Shown here in pieces: positions 9,022-17,353 of a DNA stretch of 64,000 bases. This stretch comes from Bacillus pseudomycoides DSM 12442. GTDB lineage: Bacteria > Bacillota > Bacilli > Bacillales > Bacillaceae_G. How positions within the stretch are numbered: the stretch's first letter is position 1; every line of letters begins with the position of its first letter. Below the pieces are notes generated by a model. The model ran no database searches. It saw nothing but the letters and a program-made list of their open reading frames with translations, and was not told the origin of the DNA. Location of the stretch: NCBI RefSeq assembly GCF_000161455.1, contig NZ_CM000745.1, positions 1,556,517-1,620,516 on the forward strand, given 5' to 3'. The position numbers were made by a program, and so were the translations under genes.

Positions 9022-10461
9022 GTGGCAACATTAACTGAAACTACAAAAAATGTACGAATTGAAAAAGATTTTTTAGGTGAAAAAGAAGTGCCAACGCATG
9101 CTTATTATGGAGTTCAAACGATGCGTGCTGTAGAAAACTTTCCAATTACAGGGTATAAAATCCATGAAGGTTTAATTAAAGCTTTAGCAATTGTAAAAAA
9201 AGCAGCCGCGCTGGCGAACACTGATGTAGGAAGATTGGAACTGAAAAAAGGTGGCGCAATTGCCGAAGCAGCACAAGAGATTCTTGAAGGGAAATGGCAT
9301 GATCATTTTATCGTGGATCCGATTCAAGGCGGAGCAGGAACTTCTATGAATATGAATGCGAATGAAGTCATTGCCAATCGTGCCCTTGAATTATTAGAAA
9401 TGGAAAAGGGAGACTATCATTATATTAGTCCAAATAGCCACGTGAATATGGCACAATCAACAAATGATGCATTTCCAACAGCAATTCATATTGCGACATT
9501 AAATGCACTAGAAGTGTTACTACAAACAATGGGCTATATGCATGATGTATTCGAATTAAAAGCAGAGCAATTTGACCATGTGATTAAAATGGGGCGCACA
9601 CATTTACAAGATGCTGTACCAATTCGTCTTGGACAAGAATTTAAAGCATATGCTCGTGTAATTGGGCGTGATATGAAACGAATTCAGCAATCCCGTCAAC
9701 ATTTATATGAAGTAAATATGGGAGCAACAGCAGTTGGTACAGGATTAAATGCGGATCCTGAGTATATTGAAGCGGTGGTAAAACATTTAGCTTCAATTAG
9801 TGAACTACCTCTTGTTGGAGCGGAAGATTTAGTAGATGCAACGCAAAATACAGATGCATATACGGAAGTATCAGCTGCACTGAAAGTATGTATGATGAAC
9901 ATGTCCAAAATCGCGAATGATTTACGCTTAATGGCATCTGGTCCACGTGTTGGACTTGCAGAAATTATGCTTCCAGCTCGTCAACCAGGTTCATCTATTA
10001 TGCCAGGGAAAGTAAACCCTGTTATGCCAGAAGTGATTAATCAAATCGCGTTCCAAGTAATCGGTAATGATCATACGATTTGTCTTGCGTCAGAGGCGGG
10101 TCAATTAGAGCTAAACGTTATGGAGCCAGTACTTGTTTTCAACTTACTTCAATCGATTAGTATTATGAATAACGGTTTCCGTGCCTTTACAGATAATTGT
10201 CTAAAAGGAATTGAAGCAAATGAAGGACACTTGAAAGAATATGTTGAGAAAAGTGTAGGAATTATTACGGCAGTGAATCCACATATTGGTTATGAAGCAG
10301 CGGCTCGCGTTGCTAAAGAAGCAATTGCGACAGGGCAATCTGTTAGGGAGCTTTGCTTAAAAAATGGTGTGCTGTCACAAGAAGAGTTAGATTTAATTTT
10401 AGATCCATATGAAATGACACATCCGGGGATTGCGGGAGCAACTCTTTTAAAGAAAAATTAA
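9022..10461 (+). CDS. aspA: Aspartate ammonia-lyase
   Basis: Converts L-aspartate to fumarate plus ammonia. The fumarase/aspartase signature GSSIMPGKVNP is at about residues 323-333; the N-terminal part carries TSMNMNANEV and the substrate-binding HVNMAQSTND. The 479-residue length is typical. The GTG start at 9022 has GAGGAG upstream. Same operon as the symporter and closed by its own terminator. Together they would let the cell import aspartate and feed it into the TCA cycle. Confidence 0.93.
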   Translation: MATLTETTKNVRIEKDFLGEKEVPTHAYYGVQTMRAVENFPITGYKIHEGLIKALAIVKKAAALANTDVGRLELKKGGAIAEAAQEILEGKWHDHFIVDPIQGGAGTSMNMNANEVIANRALELLEMEKGDYHYISPNSHVNMAQSTNDAFPTAIHIATLNALEVLLQTMGYMHDVFELKAEQFDHVIKMGRTHLQDAVPIRLGQEFKAYARVIGRDMKRIQQSRQHLYEVNMGATAVGTGLNADPEYIEAVVKHLASISELPLVGAEDLVDATQNTDAYTEVSAALKVCMMNMSKIANDLRLMASGPRVGLAEIMLPARQPGSSIMPGKVNPVMPEVINQIAFQVIGNDHTICLASEAGQLELNVMEPVLVFNLLQSISIMNNGFRAFTDNCLKGIEANEGHLKEYVEKSVGIITAVNPHIGYEAAARVAKEAIATGQSVRELCLKNGVLSQEELDLILDPYEMTHPGIAGATLLKKN

Positions 10462-10462
10462 A

Positions 10463-10490
10463 AGAGGAGGGGACATTCCCCTCTTTTTTG
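10463..10490 (+). terminator. Terminator after aspA
   Basis: Stem AGAGGAGGGG / CCCCTCT around ACATT, then a T6 run. The malic enzyme gene starts 45 bases downstream, so read-through or a second promoter must supply it. Confidence 0.8.
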
Positions 10491-10534
10491 TTTACAATAT
10501 AGAAATGGCATATATAAATAAAGGTAGGGATGGT

Positions 10535-12247
10535 ATGAGTAAATTTACAGTTACCTCTAATGGTGTATTAGAAACGACATTAAGAGGAGTAGAAGTATTA
10601 GCTACACCACTTTTAAATAAAGGGGTTGCTTTTACAGAAGAAGAAAGAGAAGAACTAGGGCTAAAAGGGTTATTACCACCTGCGGTATTAACATTGGATG
10701 AACAAGCACGCCGTGCGTATGAACAGTTTTGTTCACAGCCAGACGATTTATTAAAAAACGTATATTTAACAGCACTCCATGATCGTAATGAAGTGTTATT
10801 TTATCGTTTACTTACAGATCATTTACGTGAGATGCTTCCAATTGTGTACACGCCAACTGTTGGTGTAGCCATTCAAAGATATAGTCATGAGTATCGTAAA
10901 CCACGTGGAGTGTATTTATCCATAAATGATCCTTCTGGCATAGAAGAAGCGTTTTCTAACATTGGTGCAACAGCTGAAAATATTGATTTAGTTGTTGTAA
11001 CAGATGGTGAAGGAATATTAGGAATTGGTGACTGGGGTGTTGGTGGTATTAATATTGCTATTGGGAAGTTAGCAGTTTATACAGCAGCAGTTGGAATCGA
11101 TCCTAGTCGTGTATTACCTGTTATTTTAGATGTTGGTACGAACCGTGAGGATCTTTTAAGTAATCCGTTTTATATTGGAAACCGTCATCCTCGTATAACT
11201 GGCGAGGCCTATGATACATTTATCGATACATTTGTAAAAGCTGTATGTAACAAGTTTCCAAAAGCATTGTTGCACTGGGAAGACTTTAGCTCACGCAATG
11301 CACGTAAAATTTTAGACAAATATCGTGATCATGTATGTACATTTAATGATGATATTCAAGGAACTGGTGCAGTTTCACTTGCAGCTGTATTATCAGCAGT
11401 GAAAACTTCAGGTGTCCCACTTTGTGAACACCGAGTTGTTGTCTTTGGAGCTGGTACAGCTGGAATTGGAATCGCTGATCAAGTGCGAGATGCGATGGTT
11501 CGTGCTGGGCTATCAGAGAAAGAAGCAAACGAGCGCTTCTGGTGTATTGACCGTAATGGTTTACTTACAGATAATATGGAAGGTCTTCTTGATTTCCAAC
11601 TCCCATATACACGTATGGAATCTGAAGTGAACGAATGGAAGCAAAGTGAAACGGTTGGGCTTGCAGAAGTTGTGAAACATGTACAACCAACAATTTTAAT
11701 TGGTACATCAACAGTAGCTGGTGCATTTACAGAAGAAATTGTAAAAGAAATGGCTTCTCATGTAGAACGACCAATTATTTTACCAATGTCGAATCCAACA
11801 CCGCTTGCAGAAGCAAAACCGGTAGATTTAATACATTGGACAGAAGGACGGGCACTTGTGGCAACTGGAAGCCCATTTGAGCCAGTTACATATGATGGTG
11901 TTACGTATGTAATCGGACAATCAAATAATGCGCTTATCTTCCCAGGGCTTGGTCTTGGAACAATTGTTGTTCGTGCGAGTGTAATGACAGATGGTATGTT
12001 TGCAGCAGCAGCAGAAGCAGTGGCAAGCATGGTAGATACAAGTCAACCAGGAGCACCTATTCTTCCGGAGGTAGAAGAACTACGTAACATCTCAGAGATA
12101 GTAGCAATTGAAGTAGCTAAAGCAGCAGTTGCTGAAGGGGTTACTCGTGAGGAATTCAGTGATAACGATATCAGAGAAGCTGTTAAAGAGGCAATGTGGC
12201 AACCTGAATATCGCCAAGTAAAAGCAGCTAAACAGGTAACAATATAG
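10535..12247 (+). CDS. NAD-type malic enzyme (malate dehydrogenase, decarboxylating)
   Basis: Oxidatively decarboxylates malate to pyruvate. The large (about 570 residue) MaeA/SfcA class is indicated by length and by FNDDIQGTGAV near residue 270 (metal and substrate site), VVFGAGTAGIGIA near 303 (Rossmann loop) and IYTPTVG-type sequence near the N-terminus. The ATG at 10535 has AGGTAGGG upstream; the longer frame from 10505 has none. With aspartase and fumarase this gives a route from aspartate to pyruvate. Confidence 0.92.
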   Translation: MSKFTVTSNGVLETTLRGVEVLATPLLNKGVAFTEEEREELGLKGLLPPAVLTLDEQARRAYEQFCSQPDDLLKNVYLTALHDRNEVLFYRLLTDHLREMLPIVYTPTVGVAIQRYSHEYRKPRGVYLSINDPSGIEEAFSNIGATAENIDLVVVTDGEGILGIGDWGVGGINIAIGKLAVYTAAVGIDPSRVLPVILDVGTNREDLLSNPFYIGNRHPRITGEAYDTFIDTFVKAVCNKFPKALLHWEDFSSRNARKILDKYRDHVCTFNDDIQGTGAVSLAAVLSAVKTSGVPLCEHRVVVFGAGTAGIGIADQVRDAMVRAGLSEKEANERFWCIDRNGLLTDNMEGLLDFQLPYTRMESEVNEWKQSETVGLAEVVKHVQPTILIGTSTVAGAFTEEIVKEMASHVERPIILPMSNPTPLAEAKPVDLIHWTEGRALVATGSPFEPVTYDGVTYVIGQSNNALIFPGLGLGTIVVRASVMTDGMFAAAAEAVASMVDTSQPGAPILPEVEELRNISEIVAIEVAKAAVAEGVTREEFSDNDIREAVKEAMWQPEYRQVKAAKQVTI

Positions 12248-12251
12248 AAAT

Positions 12252-12282
12252 AAAGCCCGTTTATATTATAAGCGGGCTTTCC
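12252..12282 (+). terminator. Terminator after the malic enzyme gene
   Basis: AAAGCCCG / CGGGCTTT stem with a 13-base loop; only a weak T run follows. Confidence 0.7.
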
Positions 12283-12329
12283 TTGTTCAATTTTTGAAAA
12301 ATATATTTCATAAATAGGAAGTGGCATCT

Positions 12330-13634
12330 TTGAATTGGAATCAATTGTGGAAGAAAGATATGTCCCTTTTAATTATTTTAATATTAATTGTTCCAATTGC
12401 CGGAGAATTAAATTTTCATCCGTTTAATGATACCTTTCGTGTAAGTTTTGGGACGCCAATCTTTTTCTTTTTATTGTTATTTTTACGTAAAATACCAGCG
12501 GCAGTAGCCGGTGTATTCGTCGGGTTATCGGTGGTAGGAGTTCGGATTTGTCTTGATTGGATGCTACAAGGGTCTTTTCATATAACTGATTCTTTTTATT
12601 TGCGTTATCCAGTGTTCTTTTATTATTTTGTGTATGGAAGTCTTTTTTCATTATGTAGAGTGAATAAATTTCATCAGAAACCATTTATAATAGGGTGCCT
12701 TGGGATTACAATTGAGATTATAGCAAGTATGTCAGAACTTACTTTTTATCATGTTTTAGTGCTTGGTACAACAATTACGATTTCTGAAATAAATAAATTG
12801 ATTATTATCGCTGTTTTTCGAAGCTTCTTTGCCCTTGGTTTCTTAAATATGATGAGTCTATATGAAACGAAATTAAAGGAAGCACAAGTCCGGAAAGAAA
12901 ATGAAAAAATGTTAATGCATCTTTCTAACTTATATGTGGAATCTGTTCATTTAAAAAAGACACTTCAAAATGCAGAATTAATTACACAAGAAGCATATCA
13001 ATTATATCGAAATTTACAAGCTAGTAATGATGCAGGTGGCATAGAAATACATAGTAAAAAAGTATTAAAAATTGCTGGGGAAGTACACGAAATAAAAAAA
13101 GACAATCAAAGAATTTTTGCGGGGTTATCAAAGCTTTTATTAGATAAAAATCTTTCTGAATACATAGAAGGTCATGAGTTGACAGAAATGATTGTCAGGA
13201 TAAATGAGAAGTACGCCCAGCTATTAGGGAAAGAGATAACATTTTCTAAAAACATAGAAGGTGAGCATGAGGAATATCATGTTTATACTGTATTGTCGAT
13301 ATTAAATAATTTAGTGGCAAATGCTGTTGAAGCAATTGAGAACACTGGTACAATTATAATAAAGACATATAAACAAGAAAGAAATATAATGTTTGAAGTA
13401 ATAGATGATGGTCCCGGTATTTCACCAAAATATAAAAAACTCGTATTTAAACCAGGTTTTACGTCGAAGTATGATCAAACAGGTACACCATCTACAGGAA
13501 TTGGTCTTTCTTATATAAAAGAGATGGTTACAGAACTTGGGGGAGAAGTGAATCTGCAATGCAGGGAGAGCGGCAGAGGATGCAAGTTTATTGTCCGTTT
13601 ACCAGAGTCTAGTTTAACGCGAGAGGGGGAATAG
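12330..13634 (+). CDS. Sensor histidine kinase, GlnK (YcbA)-like
   Basis: Membrane sensor for the response regulator that follows. Residues 1 to about 180 hold roughly six membrane helices and no recognisable extracellular or PAS domain. A coiled segment contains EVHEIKKDNQRIFAGL, a Spo0B-like dimerisation/phosphoacceptor region, and the ATPase domain shows NNLVANAVEAI, DDGPGI and GIGLSYI. The TTG at 12330 is favoured by AGGAAGTGG spacing; GTG 12321 is also possible. Placement after the aspartate/malate genes suggests it senses an amino or dicarboxylic acid. Confidence 0.85.
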   Translation: MNWNQLWKKDMSLLIILILIVPIAGELNFHPFNDTFRVSFGTPIFFFLLLFLRKIPAAVAGVFVGLSVVGVRICLDWMLQGSFHITDSFYLRYPVFFYYFVYGSLFSLCRVNKFHQKPFIIGCLGITIEIIASMSELTFYHVLVLGTTITISEINKLIIIAVFRSFFALGFLNMMSLYETKLKEAQVRKENEKMLMHLSNLYVESVHLKKTLQNAELITQEAYQLYRNLQASNDAGGIEIHSKKVLKIAGEVHEIKKDNQRIFAGLSKLLLDKNLSEYIEGHELTEMIVRINEKYAQLLGKEITFSKNIEGEHEEYHVYTVLSILNNLVANAVEAIENTGTIIIKTYKQERNIMFEVIDDGPGISPKYKKLVFKPGFTSKYDQTGTPSTGIGLSYIKEMVTELGGEVNLQCRESGRGCKFIVRLPESSLTREGE

Positions 13635-13635
13635 A

Positions 13636-14568
13636 GTGTTTTATTATATCGTAGATGATGATGAAGTATTCCGCTCTATGCTATCACAAATTATTGAAGA
13701 TGGTGATCTTGGAGAAGTAGTGGGAGAAGCGGAAGATGGTGCTTTTGTTGAAGTAGATCAGTTGAATTTTAAAAAGGTAGATATTTTATTTATTGATTTA
13801 TTAATGCCAATTCGCGATGGCATTGAAACAGTACGTCATATTGCACCGTCGTTTACAGGAAAAATAATTATGATTTCTCAAGTTGAGTCGAAACAATTAA
13901 TTGGAGAAGCGTATTCTCTAGGTGTTGAATATTATATTACAAAACCATTAAATAAAATTGAGGTTGTATCTGTTGTGCGAAAAGTGATGGATCGTATTCG
14001 TCTGGAGCGATCTATACAAGATATTCAAAAATCACTGAATAACGTCTTTCAATGGGAACAACCGCAGGTGCGAAATGAACCGTTGCTAGAAGAGAAGAAG
14101 ATAATGGACTCAGGTCGCTATTTATTATCAGAACTTGGTATTGCTGGAGAGAATGGAAGTAAAGATTTACTTAGTATGTTGGAATATTTATTGGGACAAG
14201 AAAAGGAAAAAACATTTGAATATGGTTTTCCAGCATTGAAAGATATTTTTCACTATATTACGGTCAAAAAATTAGGTGGTGCAGCCTCAGAAACGGAAAT
14301 TGATAAAGAAAGAAAAGCTTCAGAACAAAGGGTGCGCCGAGCGATTTATCAGTCATTAAATCATTTGGCCTCTCTGGGTTTAACTGATTTTTCAAACCCT
14401 AAATTTGAAAGCTACGCTCCGAAATTTTTTGATTTTACCATTGTTCGTAAACGTATGACAGAAATGACGAAGGAAGAACTAGCAACTTCCGGGCATACGA
14501 GAATTAATACGAAGAAGTTTATTCAAGTGTTGTATTTTGAGGCGAAAAGGTTGATGGAGGTAGAATAG
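13636..14568 (+). CDS. Response regulator, GlnL (YcbB)-like
   Basis: Receiver domain in residues 1-120 with acidic pocket DDD at 7-9, phosphorylatable Asp54 in FIDLLMP and a conserved lysine in ITKPLNK. The C-terminal half is not a standard LuxR or OmpR domain but resembles the YcbB domain of Bacillus GlnL, which activates glutaminase and glutamine transporter genes in B. subtilis. GTG start with GAGAGGGGGA upstream, one base after the kinase stop. Likely targets are the nearby dctP-like, aspA and malic enzyme genes, by inference. Confidence 0.85.
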   Translation: MFYYIVDDDEVFRSMLSQIIEDGDLGEVVGEAEDGAFVEVDQLNFKKVDILFIDLLMPIRDGIETVRHIAPSFTGKIIMISQVESKQLIGEAYSLGVEYYITKPLNKIEVVSVVRKVMDRIRLERSIQDIQKSLNNVFQWEQPQVRNEPLLEEKKIMDSGRYLLSELGIAGENGSKDLLSMLEYLLGQEKEKTFEYGFPALKDIFHYITVKKLGGAASETEIDKERKASEQRVRRAIYQSLNHLASLGLTDFSNPKFESYAPKFFDFTIVRKRMTEMTKEELATSGHTRINTKKFIQVLYFEAKRLMEVE

Positions 14569-14573
14569 AAAAG

Positions 14574-14602
14574 AGGATGCTTACAAATGAGCGTCCTTTT
14601 TT
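14574..14602 (+). terminator. Terminator after the GlnL-like gene
   Basis: AGGATGCT / AGCGTCCT (one wobble) followed by T6. Confidence 0.75.
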
Positions 14603-14654
14603 CTATGATTAAAATTTTGAATATTATCCATTTAATAGTAATAAAAGGGTGTAA

Positions 14655-15183
14655 TTGAATATAAATTTATTTTGGTGTTTCTGTCTATTTAACAACACCT
14701 GGTGCGAAGTTAATCATTTGGATATTTGGCTTTTTTACGCTACTATATCTTGGATATGAAAGTATAAAAGATGCTTCTAAGCAGGTGGAGAGTAAAGGGA
14801 ATGGAGAAAGAGAACACCCAATGAAATCATTTGCTTCAGGATTTTTAATTGCAATTTCTAATCCACTTAATATTATATTTTGGATTGGCATTTACGGAGC
14901 TGTCTTAACAAGTGCGATTGGTGCAGTAGGCAAAGAACAAGCGTTATTGTACAGCATTACAATATTTGTTGGGATTATGATTTGGGACTTATTTATGGCG
15001 ACTTCTATTCATTTTGGAAGAAGATTTGTAAATAACCGTATGATGAAATGGATTTCTATTTTTGCGGGAATTGTTTTAGTTGGGTTTGGATATGAAGCAA
15101 TTAAAGGGGGGGGGATCTCATATAAGAGAAGGATAGCCAAGGAAGAAAATAATTATGCCTTAGCTATCCTTTTAAAAATATAA
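14655..15183 (+). pseudogene. LysE/RhtB amino acid exporter remnant
   Basis: The readable frame from 14665 gives the middle and end of a LysE-family exporter (IIWIFGFFTLLYLGYES, then SNPLNIIFWIG and about three helices). About 70 N-terminal residues, including the first helices, are missing; a TTG with AAAGGGTG upstream at 14655 may be the original start, now followed by a deletion. Near the 3' end a run of nine G (15106-15114) puts the frame through the terminator stem; eight G would stop it just before the stem. Not expected to be functional. Confidence 0.7.
15129..15173 (+). terminator. Terminator after the LysE remnant
   Basis: AAGGATAGC / GCTATCCTT stem with a T4 run; still intact although the gene is broken. 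Confidence 0.7.
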
Positions 15184-15393
15184 TTAGAGTATGTCTTTTT
15201 TGGAATGGCAAAAGCCACCTTTTCTATTATTTATTTTATCATTCGTATCTTCCACTTTTCCAGGTGAATGCACTTTTTGTATCTTAGAGTGATCCACATA
15301 TTCATCTGAAAACTCCATAGCATATTTATCACGATGATGTATGTTAGATGACGGACGTAAATCTTCATCTTCATGTAAAACCATTCTTTTCAT
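15184..15393 (-). CDS. Small hypothetical protein, 69 residues
   Basis: Not recognised. The protein is very hydrophilic, rich in Lys, Asp and His (LHEDEDLRPSS at the start, NNRKGGFCHSKKDIL at the end), with no signal peptide or membrane segment. The composition looks like real coding sequence, but no clear ribosome binding site precedes the ATG at 15393. It converges on the LysE remnant. A cytoplasmic or spore-related small protein is possible, but this is only a guess from composition. Confidence 0.45.
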   Translation of the reverse strand: MKRMVLHEDEDLRPSSNIHHRDKYAMEFSDEYVDHSKIQKVHSPGKVEDTNDKINNRKGGFCHSKKDIL

Positions 15394-15519
15394 GTAAATA
15401 TGAAAAAATATTTATTCGGCTATAAATCAGAATAATCTTTAGTTAGATAGGTTAATCATAAAAAAGAATTCCATATTTCTTCGAATATATTTGAATGTTT
15501 TCCCAAAGGGGGATTAACT

Positions 15520-17193
15520 TTGAGCACAGTAGAAAATGCACTATCCATTTTTGCTTTAGGTGGAGTAAATGAAATAGGGAAAAATATGTATGCTATACAA
15601 TATTCAAATGATATTGTGGTAATTGATTGCGGTTCTAAGTTTCCAGATGAAAGTTTATTAGGAATTGATCTGATTATCCCGGATACTACATACTTGCAAG
15701 AAAATAAGGATAAAATTCGCGGTTTAGTTGTTACACATGGACACGAAGATCATATTGGCGGTATCCCGTATCTATTAAAACAATTGAATGTACCAATTTA
15801 TGCAACAAAATTAACAATCGGTTTAATTGGAATTAAATTAAAAGAACATGGGCTTCAAAATTTAACGCAATTATTTGTTATTGATTCTGAATCGGTTATT
15901 GAATTTGGTTCAATAAGCTTGACGTTTTTTAAAACGAATCACAGTATTCCTGACTGCCTTGGTATTGCTTTTTATACACCAGAAGGTACTGTAGTACATA
16001 CAGGCGACTTCAAATTTGATTTGACTCCTGTAAATAATCAATACCCAGATATTCATAAAATGGCTAAAATCGGAAGTGGTGGCGTTTTAGCTCTGCTCTC
16101 TGAAAGTACGAATGCAGAACGCCCTGGATTTACTCCATCAGAACGATCTGTAGGTGAGCGCATTGAAGAAGCGTTCATCAAAGCTCGTAGAAAAGTCATT
16201 GTTTCTACATTTGCTTCTAATGTTAATCGCGTACAGCAAGTGGTAGATGCGGCTATAAAAACGAATAGAAAGCTTGCTTTGCTTGGGAGGAGTATGGTTA
16301 ATGTAGTGTCTGTTGCTTTAGAACAAGGTTATTTGAATATTCCTGAGGGAATGTTAATAGAAGCAAATGAGATCAATCAAATGGACCCAGAAAGGGTAGC
16401 TATTCTTTGTACTGGAAGTCAAGGTGAACCTATGGCTGCTTTATCCCGTTTAGCCAGTGGAAACTATCGACAGGTAGATATCCTATCTGAAGATACTGTC
16501 ATTTTAGCCGCAACTCCTATCCCAGGAAATGAACGTAATGTTTCACGTATTATAGATAATTTATTTTTATTGGGAGCCAATGTTATTTATGGATCGGGCA
16601 GTTCAACGGGAATGCATGTTTCTGGACATGCCTATCAAGAAGAATTAAAATTAATGCTTACTTTAATGAAACCTAAATATTTCATTCCTATTCATGGTGA
16701 ATTTAGAATGTTACATCATCATAGTCTATTAGCAGAGTCCGTTGGTGTTAAGAAAGAGAATATTTATGTTATTAGTAATGGTGATGTTGTTGATATAAAG
16801 AATCAAGTCGCTTGGAAATCCAGACGAATACCTGCAGGAAATATATACGTAGATGGATTGGGTATTGGAGATGTTGGAAACGCAATCTTACGCGATCGTA
16901 AACAGCTTTCTGAAGATGGTATGCTTGTTATAGTTATCACACTTAGTAAAACAGAAGGGAAAATTATTTCTGGTCCGGATATGATTTCTCGTGGATTTGT
17001 ATATGTTCGTGATTCGGAAGAATTTTTGCAGAGGATTAACCAATTGGTTGTAACAACCATTAACAATTTACAAAAAGAAAATGTTAGTCAATGGAATGTT
17101 CTTAAGAAAGAAATAAGAGAAGTACTTGGACAGTTTGTATACTCACATACAAAAAGAAAACCAATGATTCTTCCTATAATAATTGAAGTTTAA
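15520..17193 (+). CDS. Ribonuclease J family protein
   Basis: Metallo-beta-lactamase/beta-CASP RNase with 5' exonuclease and endonuclease activity in mRNA decay. The zinc motif THGHEDHIGG is near residues 72-81, HTGDFKFD near 163, and the beta-CASP part contains SGSSTGMHVSGHA and IPIHGEFRML. Length 557 matches RnjA/RnjB. Start is TTG at 15520 behind AAAGGGGGA. Bacillus already has rnjA and rnjB in other contexts, so this monocistronic copy may be a third paralogue. Confidence 0.9.
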   Translation: MSTVENALSIFALGGVNEIGKNMYAIQYSNDIVVIDCGSKFPDESLLGIDLIIPDTTYLQENKDKIRGLVVTHGHEDHIGGIPYLLKQLNVPIYATKLTIGLIGIKLKEHGLQNLTQLFVIDSESVIEFGSISLTFFKTNHSIPDCLGIAFYTPEGTVVHTGDFKFDLTPVNNQYPDIHKMAKIGSGGVLALLSESTNAERPGFTPSERSVGERIEEAFIKARRKVIVSTFASNVNRVQQVVDAAIKTNRKLALLGRSMVNVVSVALEQGYLNIPEGMLIEANEINQMDPERVAILCTGSQGEPMAALSRLASGNYRQVDILSEDTVILAATPIPGNERNVSRIIDNLFLLGANVIYGSGSSTGMHVSGHAYQEELKLMLTLMKPKYFIPIHGEFRMLHHHSLLAESVGVKKENIYVISNGDVVDIKNQVAWKSRRIPAGNIYVDGLGIGDVGNAILRDRKQLSEDGMLVIVITLSKTEGKIISGPDMISRGFVYVRDSEEFLQRINQLVVTTINNLQKENVSQWNVLKKEIREVLGQFVYSHTKRKPMILPIIIEV

Positions 17194-17263
17194 ACGGACT
17201 GTTTTAAGTAATTGCTGTTTGATATTACTGTGTATACATGTAAAATGTTGTATAAGAGTAGAT

Positions 17264-17302
17264 AAAAAACATTAGAAATGTTTGTATTCTAATGTTTTTT
17301 TT
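17264..17302 (+). terminator. Terminator after the RNase J gene
   Basis: AACATTAGAA / TTCTAATGTT stem flanked by A6 and T8. Confidence 0.85.
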
Positions 17303-17353
17303 ATATAACGTTAAGAAAGATAAATTTTTTATTTTTAGGGAAGGGTCAAAATA

